Assembly: GCA_930367205.1 (NCBI GenBank)
Contig: OV884015.1
Location: 105,030,509 to 105,094,508 of the forward strand
From: Acanthosoma haemorrhoidale
Taxonomy: Eukaryota > Arthropoda > Insecta > Hemiptera > Acanthosomatidae
Direction: 5' to 3'
DNA length: 64,000 bases
Shown one piece after another: positions 24,101-32,945 of this stretch. The first letter of the stretch is position 1, and each line of letters opens with the position of its first letter. Below the pieces are notes generated by a model. The model had not been told where the DNA came from, made no database searches, and saw only the letters and a program-made list of their open reading frames with translations. The position numbers were made by a program, and so were the translations under genes.

Positions 24101-27100
24101 AACAAAAAAAAAAGTTACCTGAAAGTTAGCGTTTGCCTAAGGGTCAAAGTGTACAAATTTTTCTCCTTTTGCCGAATTGTATAATTTCAATAGACTTAAT
24201 AGTTTTTGTATCTAATTTTATGTTTTTTCAATCCATCGTCATGAGTTGTCACATATATATAATCTTATCATTTACAAATGGTATGTTTATCAGTAACACC
24301 CTAAGGACTGTGTCTCATAAGTGAAACATTATTATGTCAGCCCTATTATAATTATCTTATCTCATCCTGTTAGTAACTTATCTTCCCTTCCCAGACCTCT
24401 ATTCTAAATAATTGGCTCCCACGACCTTTCTTACTACCCCTACCCTAAGCTTTTCTACACAGATAAATAGCCCTTAGGCATAAGACAGATGCTAGTTCCT
24501 CAGGGCCCTCAGTCGCTTTTGAGCTCTCAGCCTGTAACCATATATAATTGTACATTTGTGTTTTATACCAAATAAAGTTTCTTTTTAAGAGTTATTGGGC
24601 AGCATAAATATAATTGTGGACCGATCATAAGAAAAATGCAGGATAAAATGTAATTTTCTGTGTATTAGGAACATATTTTACTAAACCCCCCATTCAATAG
24701 ATGTGGTAAATTAAGATACTGGGGAATCTGTTAGAAATTTGTCTACCAACAAAGATACGAAATGGTTGGTAGGTATAAAAACGTTGACTCTACCACAGGT
24801 CTAGATTGTAAGACGTTTTAATAGTACAGAAAGGTGAGGAAGAGTGATCTGGGTGCTCTTGGAGCACACTCGGGATTTGGAAACCGTATGAAGGAAATCT
24901 TGTCTAAGGAAGGAGGGGAACACGGCGTAGAGATGCGAGACGTCTTGGGATTTGAACCCAAGTATTTCAAGCCACATAAAAGAGCTTCTAAAACTTGAGT
25001 GATTAGTATTGATATAAATTTCAAAACGCCCACATTCATCTATACGTTTCGAACTAATCTGATTTGTTCTAATTGGTCAATTTCATTCGAGGCATTCATA
25101 ATTGCCCTATAAAGCGGTTAGATCAATTAGCTACGCCTATCATTGGGAAACCGTTAGAGTGTTTTCACAGATGAGGGAGAAAATACCGATGGAATGAATT
25201 TCAAAATAATAATTCCGCCGGGAAATCCCATTCAAAATAAACTTTCTCCAATACAAAAACCTTCCCCGCGATAAATACAATATGGGAGTAATTACTAACG
25301 GAATGGCCCGTTAAATATGAAAGCGGTGTTTGATTAATGTGCCTTAGCCAATCATTTAGTCCTGCCCTTGACCCGCCAGATTAATATTAAAAATGAAACT
25401 TAAAACTTGAGGAAGTAGTTTAAGATATCTTCGAACAAAACTTAAAATTAGCAATGTAATAATTAGCAGTGCCGACATTCACTTGTTAGAAAAAAAAAAA
25501 AAATGCAGACGAAAGCGCATTACGATCACAAGCAAATTATTTCGTAAATACATTATAAATGATCTTAGTTTATTTTTGTTGAACTGATTCGTGCACTTAA
25601 TCTTTATTAAGTACACTAAGTTTTAGTAAGTACACTTATATGATAATAAATAATGATCTGAAATAAAAAAAAAACGAAAAAAAACAACGTTGTTTTCGTT
25701 TTTTGTTAGAATAAACTAAATTCATACTAAAATAAAAATAATCAGTTTTATTTTACTGTTTATTAGTTTATGAATAAAAACTAAAATCTTAATTATTGTT
25801 ACTTAAAATAAATTGACGTATTGCATTGAATGAGGAAAGCTAAAGTGTTGTCATTTGAAAGTTGACTTTATTGTTATTGTGGCATAATCTAATATGCCAT
25901 TGTTTTTTTTTTTTTTCAAAATTAAGTTCGACAATAGATTGATAATAATAGCTCATGTACATAGACTAATGACAATTATTATTACTAGCTGATAATAAAC
26001 AAGATTGGGATTTGAACCTTAGGGACCTAGCCCAATATCCGTTCGGATGCTCCACCTCTTAGCTATTCTTGTACGAGCTCTGTCCAAGTAAACATCAAAT
26101 CTCTTCAGCTATACTCTCGCGAACTTACAAAACTTAGCAGAGAGGGTCAACCATGTGGTCCAAGGGTTTAAAAATGCCCTCTAGTTTGTTTTCCTGCTTG
26201 ATAATGAATTATCAAACCACTTTTAATTATTACGTTCACCGTGTTTTGGGTATGTTCAAAGATCTTCTAATCTTCTAAGTGTCTGCTTCGAGGCCACGAA
26301 GACGAAAATCTCACCCATGTTGGTTCTAGTATTTAATAACACCCAACACTAAAATGCATTCATTGCGCAGAGTTTAAAAGTAGCAAAAGATGAGTTTTAT
26401 GTACACCAGAAACTACTTTTATGACCACGTTACCTGATCGTGATAACTGATGGACCTCTTAAGGTCTATTTAAACCACAAATACATTGGACAAAGTGTAA
26501 CAATGACAATAATTTTTAGCGCTAACACAGGTCTCGCCGGCGTGATTGAGTCTGGTTGAATTAATAACTTATCCTGTATTCAATCCTGGTGGCTCGATCA
26601 GCAAAATTTGAAGAGTTTCTGTTGGGCTTGAAGTAATAAAACATCAGTATACAGTGGAATGACTATCGCAATTGCCATTAGTAATGACAGTCTACTTACA
26701 GACATACGTACACCTTGTGCTGTTTATCCTCGTCATACCCTATCCAGCGTTACCACCTTCCAGTAATGAGTTACATAAGAGATTAGTAAGCGGTGGGACA
26801 TAAGGCCACGGACACCGGAGAAACTCCAGGAGAAATTTACTTTCTCCAGCCAGTTATCTGTTTTTGTCCTCGCCCTCTCACTCTATTATTTAATATTACT
26901 TCAGCCCTCTCCTCTTACGTCATCGCTTTGATCCTGTTTAACATCTACCTCTTTGTTTCAATCATCAAACTCAGCATAAATCGATTTAATTGGATCGTTC
27001 AGTGAACTACTCTTTCTATATTTTGACCCAATGTTCACATGTAGTTAAAATGTCAAGCTTTGGAGGGAGTGAAAGTGTCTTTTTTCATTATTTTTTTTTT

Positions 27101-28497
27101 CAGTCGTTCGCACTATTTTTTTTTTTTTGGTTAATTTACAAACGAGTGCGTCCTGTAGCTACACTACAATTTACAAGAATCTAAACTTGAGTGAAGACAA
27201 TTGAATTAGGCTAAAATTAGCTCACTGATAATCGACTTTTCGTCAAATGAAAAAAAAAAAAAATGTAAATAACGAAAACGTTAATGTAAATAAAAATCGT
27301 CTATTTCTATTGTTGGATTTAAAAACAATATCTGTTGGAATGTCTTTGAAATGATTTTTTTCCATAGCCTCTTTAAATTTACAGATAATTATAGATCCTT
27401 AAGGGTATCTATTTACAAATTATTTTTGTATTTCCAGTAGCGTCGCTACATAATATACTTGTTTTGTCATTTTTTAAAATTATATAATGGAATAAACAAG
27501 TATAATGATACACATTATTCGTGACTGGACTGAGCTGACTCTAATAAAGGTGACGGAGCTCAACTTTTTGATCAAACTTAAAACTAACTTACATACTAAT
27601 TGTTAACCTAATTTTTTGGCGGATGATTTTGGCTTTATTAAATTAATTCAATTTAATTAAATGGGAACTTAAACTTATAATTTATAAATCTAGTCAATAT
27701 AATAAATAAATGTCATCCAAAGAGTTTTGATTAAAAATTAATGATAAAATTTTTTTTTTTAAAATGGCGGCTACACCACCACATCTTTGGATAAACGAAA
27801 AAGGCTGTTTATATTTATTAAACAAGAATAGCCACTTAACAAAAAATTGGTTTCATATGTTGTGTACTAATTAAAAAAAAGATGTTTTGTTTGTTGATGT
27901 CGGTGCGTAAGTTACGGTTTTGATGTAACTTGTGTATGGCAGTTTTTTTAACGTATGAAAACACTGACGTAAACTGAATCAGAAAAAAGAATTCATCAGA
28001 TTTTTGCAGGAAATTCAACAATTCTTAATTGATGTCAAACGATTTTACCGTGACTATAACTATTGGCAACGGCTTTGTTGATTAATAGTTAGTGTTCCTT
28101 GCTGCTGAGAATCTTGGATTTCCGGCTTTCCTAAAGGATTTTTTCGAAGATGGATTTGTCCCAGGATGATCCTCATAACGGAAAACGAGCTGAGCAAAGA
28201 AGCAGCCAAGCTGTTGTGAGAAGTTACCATAACTACAATCACATTAAATTAGTAGGTTTACGCTGTATTAAATAACATTCATTATTACCACGCTAGCATG
28301 TTTAACAGAAAGTGGAGGATTTGGTAACTTACCTTGTGCAGTGGGTATTCGGTGTTGTTGGTAGGCTGAAAGTACATCTTGTCATCGACAATTTCGTCGA
28401 ACTTGGACGGTTTCGCCTCCGAGGTTGTGTTCATCTGCTGTCCCACGACGCAGGCTGCCACCAGGATAGCCACCCAAGCACCCCATCGCCACCTCAT
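8975..28497 (-). CDS. Secreted clip-like trypsin-fold serine protease, nine-exon gene (430 aa)
   Basis: Coding exons, in transcript order: 28497-28333, 23646-23466, 21076-20891, 14674-14592, 13302-13217, 12463-12326, 12240-12104, 11690-11533 and 9133-8975. All junctions are GT-AG and in phase, for a total of 1293 nt. Domains: signal peptide (about 1-20); Arg/Pro-rich linker (56-115); six-cysteine clip-like knot (C122, C127, C133, C144, C151, C152); activation site QRR|IVGG at 190/191; peptidase S1 domain to the end. The triad is H230 in TAGHC, D282 in FDVAVL and S381 in GDSGGP. D375 with G402 and G412 in the specificity pocket predicts cleavage after Lys or Arg. Such zymogens act in extracellular cascades (cuticle remodelling, clotting, melanisation, Toll activation). 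Which one applies cannot be told from this sequence. Introns 1-3 are 2.4-6.2 kb and full of repeats. Confidence 0.93.
9360..9840 (+). mobile_element. LTR-like fragment
   Basis: The 3' portion (AATAAACCTTTTGCCAGAAG, then TTAACAGAACCC) resembles the end of the LTR arms at 10.6 kb and of the LTR at 13.7-14.2 kb. The 5' part is purine-rich (9390-9640) and does not match them. It lies in the last protease intron. No matching LTR start was found, so it is partial or a different subfamily. Confidence 0.35.
10046..11415. mobile_element. Palindromic pair of gypsy-like LTRs (inverted LTR dimer)
   Basis: The left arm from 10046 (TGTTGTGATATTAGA) runs forward. The right arm is its inverted copy and ends at 11415 with the reverse complement. 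The arms are about 640-720 bp and diverge by small indels, including ~45 extra bases in the right arm near the centre. The centre holds a primer binding site. Four bases, ATAT, flank both outer ends (10042-10045 and 11416-11419), as expected of an integrase-made duplication. No gag, pol or env remains. Confidence 0.85.
10675..10692 (+). promoter_or_regulatory. tRNA-Lys-type primer binding site at palindrome centre
   Basis: TGGCGCCCAATGTGGGGC is complementary, with one mismatch, to the 3' end of eukaryotic tRNA-Lys (CUU), the primer of many gypsy-group elements. It sits directly after the left LTR arm. With its flanks it forms a 13-bp stem (10669-10681 with 10690-10702) and an 8-nt loop. Confidence 0.8.
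11533..11690 (-). CDS. Serine protease exon 8 (primary specificity Asp)
   Basis: Encodes [17 protein letters not shown], then [15 protein letters not shown]. The Asp of KDSCQ lies six residues before the catalytic Ser, the position that gives trypsin-like specificity. The donor is TGCCAG|GTAAAT, joined in phase 0 to GDSGGP in the next exon. Confidence 0.95.
12104..12240 (-). CDS. Serine protease exon 7 (catalytic Asp)
   Basis: Encodes [20 protein letters not shown], then ICLP and [10 protein letters not shown]282 is the catalytic Asp. ICLP and GWG are standard S1A landmarks. The donor is CCAG|GTAACA. Confidence 0.95.
12326..12463 (-). CDS. Serine protease exon 6
   Basis: Encodes the stretch between the catalytic His and Asp: [13 protein letters not shown], then [16 protein letters not shown]. 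The LGDY and ISVHPYF blocks are typical of S1A proteases. The acceptor is CGTTTACAG and the donor GACAG|GTCTTA. Confidence 0.93.
13217..13302 (-). CDS. Serine protease exon 5 (catalytic His)
   Basis: Encodes [17 protein letters not shown], with the active-site His (H230) and the Cys pair of the His loop. The acceptor is TTATTTCTAG and the donor TTGCCAG|GTAAAC. It leaves in phase 2. Confidence 0.95.
13715..14262 (+). mobile_element. Solo LTR, same superfamily as the palindrome arms
   Basis: Starts TGCTGTGATATTAGAC, matching the outer ends of the palindrome at 10046 and 11415. Near 14.16-14.2 kb it has the shared GCCAGAGTTTTC...TTAACAAGAACC segment. ATAT stands before the start (13711-13714) and again near 14263, but AT-rich DNA weakens this as a target duplication. 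No internal region follows. It lies in intron 4 of the protease gene. Confidence 0.55.
14592..14674 (-). CDS. Serine protease exon 4 (activation site)
   Basis: Encodes [19 protein letters not shown], then FGSFPWQ. Cleavage after the second Arg of QRR would free the IVGG N-terminus of the active enzyme. C179 normally stays disulfide-linked to the catalytic domain in this family. The acceptor is TTATTTACAG and the donor GGCAG|GTACAT. Confidence 0.93.
15083..15165 (-). mobile_element. tRNA-derived SINE-like sequence
   Basis: On the minus strand, GGGTTCAAATCCCTAGGCAG contains a pol III B box (GGTTCAAATCC). It is preceded by degenerate tRNA-like sequence. There is no paired acceptor stem, so it is not a functional tRNA gene. 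Confidence 0.45.
16560..16770 (+). repeat. Dispersed repeat, partner near 56450-56660
   Basis: Both places share a string like GATGTAAC..CTTA.TGCCAATCACA followed by ACCTCAGC and a run of ACC/ACT words, then TTAGGTGTT. The copies are strongly diverged. Probably an old retroposon; family not recognised. Confidence 0.35.
19793..19873 (+). mobile_element. tRNA-derived SINE-like sequence
   Basis: An A-box-like TAGCTCAGTTGG and a B-box-like GGGTTCAATCCC are spaced as in a tRNA, with CACCCGAACGGACATTAGGG between them and GCCA at the end. The acceptor stem does not pair, so this is a tRNA-derived retroposon or a decayed tRNA gene. The middle block CCGAACGGA.ATT.GGG is shared with the copy near 26.03 kb. 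Confidence 0.55.
20891..21076 (-). CDS. Serine protease exon 3 (clip-like cysteine knot)
   Basis: 62 codons encoding [19 protein letters not shown], then [10 protein letters not shown]. The six cysteines in a C-C-C-C-CC pattern end in a CC pair, like clip or Stubble-type disulfide-knotted domains of arthropod proteases. A Ser/Pro-rich tail leads to the catalytic domain. The acceptor is GATCGCAG and the donor CCCA|GTAAGA. GC content is much above that of the surroundings. Confidence 0.85.
21077..23465. other. Protease intron 2
   Basis: 2.4 kb of AT-rich intron DNA. No exon, RNA gene or recognisable mobile element was seen. Short AT-rich frames at 21721-21990 and 23138-23323 have no coding character. 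Confidence 0.5.
23466..23646 (-). CDS. Serine protease exon 2 (basic/proline-rich linker)
   Basis: The acceptor is ATGCTTGCAG and the donor CTCAAG|GTAGGA. The open frame begins [18 protein letters not shown] and is rich in Arg, Pro and Gly. The other two frames have stops. It enters in phase 0 and leaves in phase 1, as its neighbours require. GC content is strikingly higher than in the flanking intron. No domain recognised. It is probably a flexible prodomain linker, and RVRR may be a furin-type site. Confidence 0.75.
24935..25000 (-). mobile_element. tRNA-like B-box sequence
   Basis: On the minus strand, CTTGGGTTCAAATCCCAAG carries a perfect B box within a short stem, preceded by GCTCTTTTATGTGGC. 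It resembles the copy at 15.1 kb. There is no full cloverleaf. Confidence 0.4.
25985..26095 (-). mobile_element. tRNA-derived SINE-like sequence
   Basis: The minus strand reads TAGCTAAGAGGTGGAGCATC, then CGAACGGATATTGGG, then AAGGTTCAAATCCCAATC. A and B boxes and the middle block match the sequence at 19.8 kb, which marks the two as one family. Confidence 0.5.
27354..27625 (-). mobile_element. LINE family A 3' UTR (inverted)
   Basis: Starts on the plus strand with a T-run and CATAGCCTCTTTAAATTTAC (poly(A) end of the minus-strand copy). It continues through AATAAACAAGTATAATGATA and the GGTGACGGAGCTCA block to AACTAACTTACATACTAATT. It matches 28.69-28.92 and 57.19-57.66 kb. Confidence 0.7.
28333..28497 (-). 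CDS. Serine protease exon 1 (signal peptide)
   Basis: 55 codons beginning [19 protein letters not shown], a short basic N-terminus with a hydrophobic core, so a signal peptide cleaved near residue 20. An Asn-rich stretch with possible N-glycosylation sites (NTT, NNT) follows. The donor is CACAAG|GTAAGT. The ATG is preceded directly by a pyrimidine-rich tract ending in AAAG. This looks like a splice acceptor, so an untranslated upstream exon is likely. Confidence 0.85.
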
Positions 28498-28686
28498 CTT
28501 TAGCAAACAGAAAAACAAACAAACATGTTATAGAACAATAACATCAATTAATGAATATTTAAGCAACTTTAACAAAAAAGTCAATGAAACTTTACAATTA
28601 CAAGGATTTGATTGGTAACCATTGTTTCTAAAGGGTTTTAGTGCTTCAAAGTTACTAATTAATAAACACCTTTTAATTAGTTTTAG
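28498..28686. other. Upstream of protease exon 1
   Basis: The minus-strand sequence just before the ATG is a long pyrimidine-rich tract ending CTAAAG, so the true promoter may lie upstream beyond a 5' UTR intron. No TATA box can be singled out. Confidence 0.35.
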
Positions 28687-28922
28687 CTTTTTTTTTTTCT
28701 TTCATAGCCCCTTTAAATTTACAGATAATTATATATAATTATAGATCCTCAGGCGAATCTATTTACAAATTATTTTTGTATTTCCTATAGCACCGCTACA
28801 TTATATACAGGTTTTGTTATTTTATAAAAATTATATAATGAATAAACAAGTATAATGATATACATTATACGTGACTGGACTAAACTGACTAATGAAGGTG
28901 ATGGGGCTCACCTTTTTGATTT
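28687..28922 (-). mobile_element. LINE family A 3' UTR (inverted, short)
   Basis: T-run followed by CATAGCCCCTTTAAATTTAC, AATAAACAAGTATAATGATA and GGTGATGGGGCTCACC. It is a second 5'-truncated copy 1.3 kb from the first, in the same orientation. Confidence 0.7.
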
Positions 28923-29835
28923 ATGGTTTAGTGTGACTAGAAAATAAAATGGAACTTAAATGAAGTATAACACGGACAACAACCACGAAGAAGATGAAAT
29001 GAACCTTCATTTAGTTAAATTAATGAACTAAAGAATGAGAAAGAGACAATGGGATACATTTTGTTGGCCCAGAAGTTAAGAAAATGCTCAAATGGCCGGC
29101 ATGAGCCAACCACAATAATTCAGTTCAACATTACAGCCACAAACTTGCTTAATTCCACTATCTCATTGACACAATTACCTACATCCCGCTAAAGGAAAAG
29201 AATTATAGTTATTTAACTATAAGGAAGGTATATCATAGTTGAATGGGTACAGCGAGAATACATATAAGAATTATTTTACCACGAAGAAAAATTAATTAAA
29301 GAAGCTCTAAATGGTAGGTATGAAATGGAGGAACAGCCGTGAACATTAGTCAGAAGGTATAATGGTCTTTGGTTCTGTAAAAAAACCAAAAAAATTCTCA
29401 AAATCTGTTGTAAACAATAATATTGGAGCAGAACAAAAGCTTTTTATAAGTGACAGGTTATGCCGACGTTCACGAACGACTTGGTCAACAATTGCCTTTG
29501 GCTAATCAATAAGTGCGTCGTTCGATGTACAATCAATCACCGAGTGAATGAGGCATACCGATCGTCTGCATTGTTTTTTTGACCAGTCGTTTTTTTTTTA
29601 GCGTGCACGTGCCAGTCAGCGTAACCCTGCTCTAAGAGCTTTTAGTTTTTTACGTTTTTTTTTGTATTTTTTAAATCGATTTTCGAAATATTTAGGTTCG
29701 TTTTTTTAATTTATCGCAGCTTGTTTTTGTCAGTATATTGTTACTTGTAGGTGATTAAGTTACATTTTACTCAAGGCTAACAACGCTGCGTTAAGCTCTT
29801 AAAATGTATTTAATTCTTTTTTTTTTTTTAGTGTT
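28923..29835. other. Unassigned DNA upstream of the protease gene
   Basis: No open frame or repeat match was seen. 29460-29640 is less AT-rich and could hold regulatory DNA. This is not demonstrable here. Confidence 0.3.
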
Positions 29836-30083
29836 TAACGCCTTAATTAACTAATTAAACGCCATAAACTAAACCTAGGGGTGAAGTTGCTCTAAAAGTA
29901 ATGAAACAACCCTTTGGAAATATTACTTATTACATTGAACCTAATGAGATGTGTATAATATGTAATTTAAATATGCCAGAAGACCTATTTCCATTCACCT
30001 CCTTATTCATAAGTAAGTCCATTTTATAGTCTTAATACTGCCATAAAAACGATATTCACGTACAAACTTACATAAAACCATTA
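29836..30083 (+). repeat. Repeat B, complete copy
   Basis: Begins GTTTAACGCC and contains AAACGCCATAAACTAAACCTA, GGGGTGAAGTTGCTCTAAAAG, TGAACCTAATGAGATGTG and GCCAGAAGACCTATTTCC. Recurs at 32321-32440, 33222-33490 and 33730-33836 inside the inverted block. The type is unknown. Confidence 0.7.
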
Positions 30084-30689
30084 TTTTGCCAATCGCCCTT
30101 AAAGAAATGAAAATATAATTTTGCAGTGGCAAGTATTTTGAGTATTGTCGTCACTTGGGAATTATTGTTTTAATTACTTTTATGTTATAATATAATGTTA
30201 ATTATTATTATTTTGTACTGGTAGCATTGTATAATTATTGATATTATACAGAATGACTACAGTGTTTTATTATCAGTGAGAACACCGTCGCTATCAATTC
30301 CATTTCGTTATATCCATATGAACATAGGCCAATCGTATCGTATAAGACATAACAAAAATATTAGGAAGCTTATTGTCAATTCAAGGTTATTCGACTTATC
30401 AATTGATTACAATCGATAAGTGCTGACGATTATTGAAATCATTCACAATACGCACTAAAAAAGAAAGTAGTAAATGACAATTTATGGCTCAATTAAATTA
30501 CATCAGCTCAACTAAGTATACAATAATTAATAAATCCAATTACTGTCAAAACATATAAATAAAATACATCAATTAAAGCAGTTTTTATAGTGGTATCGTT
30601 TTGCAATGGTCACTTGATCCGTCCAAGAGGAATTGAGATGAAATTGTCAAATTAATAATAATTTTTTTAAAATTATTTGTACTGAGAAA

Positions 30690-30750
30690 ATTTATCACAA
30701 CTACTTATTGCCTAATATGGCAGATTGTAATTTTATCACAATAAAAGAGT
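30690..30750 (+). mobile_element. Jockey-like LINE 3' tail
   Basis: ACTTATTGCCTAATATGGCAG, then ATTGTAATTTTATCACAATAAAAG: the terminal ~60 bp of the LINE family whose longer copies lie at 39-50 and 60 kb. Confidence 0.65.
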
Positions 30751-30882
30751 TTCATAATAAAAACAAAAAAAACATTATTTGTACTGAAATAGTTCAACTT
30801 TATACCGTTACTTTCTAATTTATTGATTAGTCTTTGGTTCGTTATTTTATGCACTAGTTGTCGATAGTGTTCTTTACATTTT

Positions 30883-31557
30883 ATTTTCTAGGGTCTTTTT
30901 GGGAATAGGGACCCCAGATTGTTTTTAATCGTTTCTCTAGTCTATTATCTGTAAATGAAAGGTTCGGGGAAAGTGTTTAGTTAAAGATGTTTTAGTGTTT
31001 GAATATATTTATTCTGCTGGGCAAAAATATCATTTATTGAAGAAATTATTACCACTATTTCTGTTGCACCATAAAAATTCATACAAATATGTGTCTACCA
31101 AACTTCTTCTTGTACCATGTTCTTTTTTTTCTTGCCTTTTTTTGTGCCCATAACTACCTGTGGTGGGATCTACGAAATGTTGTAAATGATTCACAGTGCA
31201 CAATGCTGGTAATTCATTCTTGGTATGTTAATAATGCGGGTGTAGGATGCCCACATATAATAATAATGCCCAGATATAATAGTTGTACCGGGGTGAATAC
31301 ATTCTGATATTGTTTTTAAAAGTGTTTCCGATGTACGGTTACATATAATGATAAGTTATTTCTTTCTTCGTATCTACTTCAGCAGCTGAATCAAATAACG
31401 GCATGATGTTTCACTTCAGGATCACACAAAACTGAAATATTATCAGTTACCAAGGTTCACTAAGATGGGTCAAATTAAACATAAAAACATTACAGGAATA
31501 ACCAAAACATTGCTAGATATCAGTGGGGTCCCTATTCCCAAAAAGACCCATTTTCTA
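30883..31557. mobile_element. 659-bp non-autonomous DNA transposon with perfect TIRs
   Basis: The element spans 30891-31549. Its 26-bp terminal inverted repeats at 30891-30916 and 31524-31549 (beginning GGGTCTTTTTGGGAATAG) match perfectly. Both ends are flanked by the 8-bp ATTTTCTA (30883-30890 and 31550-31557), an exact target duplication. The interior codes for no transposase. An 8-bp duplication fits hAT, P or Merlin-type transposases; the GGG start does not fit the usual CAG of hAT. Confidence 0.93.
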
Positions 31558-32138
31558 CAGGTTCGGCCAAGAGATTTATTGATTTTTGTGAAATTAGTTG
31601 ATCTTATTAAATCCAATTGGGCCACAAAAGTTTATTGATTATTATGTATGGTTTCACTTTACGTTGGAGGTTATAGATAGTAATCAATTAATGTATAGTT
31701 TAAATGGCAACGGGTGTTTTAAAAAATGTTTTAACTAATACAAGATTGACGTATATCCATTTAGCCATCCATTTAAGTTTGAGTGGGATATAAACATTAT
31801 GCTTGTGGCTTTTATTGATAATAATAAATCTTCAATATTCCGGGACTGTATCCATTAAAAAGCATTTCAATACAAAACATGAATTACAGTGATGGGAAAA
31901 TAATTTATTTTTGGAAAATTGATATAAGCATGTACTAGAATTAAAAAATATATTTTTCAGTTTGAACACTTGCACTTCAACAAAAAATAATCTAAGATGA
32001 TTTTGCGACCCGTTCCTGAAATATTCTTAAGAATCGGTATTATGAATTTCTACCTTGAAAGGTATGCTTGCGATGTTAATTTCGGTGCTATGACTAATGC
32101 TGTACATTTTGTCTGTTTTACCCATGACTTCCCCGACA

Positions 32139-32315
32139 GTCTGTTGCCATCGATGCGGGAGGGGTGGTGGGGTCATAGTGTTAAACACTGGATTTGTCAG
32201 GTGCTGCTACGAGTCCAAAAACTTGATGTGTCTCCGGTGGATGAACTCAGCCACCGACGGCACACCAAGCAACGGGTGCAGGTCAGCGTTCTTCAACCTC
32301 TCGAAAGAGGTATGT
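32139..32315 (-). mobile_element. LINE family A ORF2 C-terminus (inverted)
   Basis: The minus strand encodes a decayed ORF2 end, with words like HPLLGVPSVAEFIHRRHIKF before the same NPVFNT..PPPLPHRWQQT stretch seen at 88-207. It extends further 5' than any other family A copy in the window and lies inside the inverted-repeat block. Confidence 0.65.
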
Positions 32316-32589
32316 CGGACCATTAAACTAAACCTAGGGGTGAAGTTGCTCTCAAAGTAATAAAACTACCCTTTGACAATATTACTTATTACATTGAACC
32401 TAATGAGATGTGTACAATATGTAATTTAAATATTAAATACTATAAAACTATATAAAAATACTTAATTAACGCCATGGCCTATGAACCATAAAAATACATT
32501 AAAATCTATCATGTCTGTTCATCTCATCATCATGTCGTCTTGTCTGTTAGAATTAAGTAGCACAGTCAAAAGATATGCAGATTGTTGCT

Positions 32590-32945
32590 ACCTTATTGAC
32601 ATGTAATTCGTTAGTTTTCTTTTTACGAGCGACATCGTAGTTCAGCTGAGAGCCTACCTGACTCCTTCGGTTACATAATTGGCCGGCGGACGGATACATA
32701 AACGATTAGAAAATAGTGCCTAATGTGAGGCTCGGTATACATAGGACATTGCCAAGGCAGAGAGGAGAACTCGGAAGAGAGGTAGCACGTAGCAGGGCCG
32801 GTCCGAGGAAAGCTAAGTGGCTGGCAGCACTTTCTCACTTTCGCTTGGTCAAGGCCACTGCTTCTGCTTCTGCTTCTGCTGGCGGCGGGCCAAGTTTCAC
32901 TTTCGGTATCGCTGTCGGTCTGTCTGTGGGGGAGTAAATAATTGC
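32590..32945 (+). other. GC-richer unique stretch inside the inverted block
   Basis: Markedly less AT-rich than its surroundings, with a (CTTCTG)n tract at about 32861-32880. A 73-codon plus-strand frame (32716-32937) has no recognised similarity. It could be captured genomic DNA or part of an unknown element. Confidence 0.4.

Larger units (their letters stand above)
23647..28332. other. Protease intron 1 (4.7 kb)
   Basis: Contains tRNA-like sequences near 24.95 and 26.03 kb and an A/T hairpin at about 25666-25697. A less AT-rich stretch lies at 25060-25400 with no repeat match in this window. A family A LINE 3' end is at 27354-27625. No further exon is needed or seen. Confidence 0.5.

Noticed and set aside
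24340..24600. Possible solo LTR ending in AATAAAGTTTC
   Set aside because: No inverted TG/CA ends, no target duplication and no second copy in the window could be shown.
26525..26600. tRNA-like sequence ending TATTCAATCCTGG
   Set aside because: Boxes are too degenerate and no stem pairs; not counted with the tRNA-derived copies.
32716..32937. 73-codon plus-strand frame in the GC-richer stretch
   Set aside because: Contains a (CTTCTG)n tract and no known motif; kept only as part of the unusual block.
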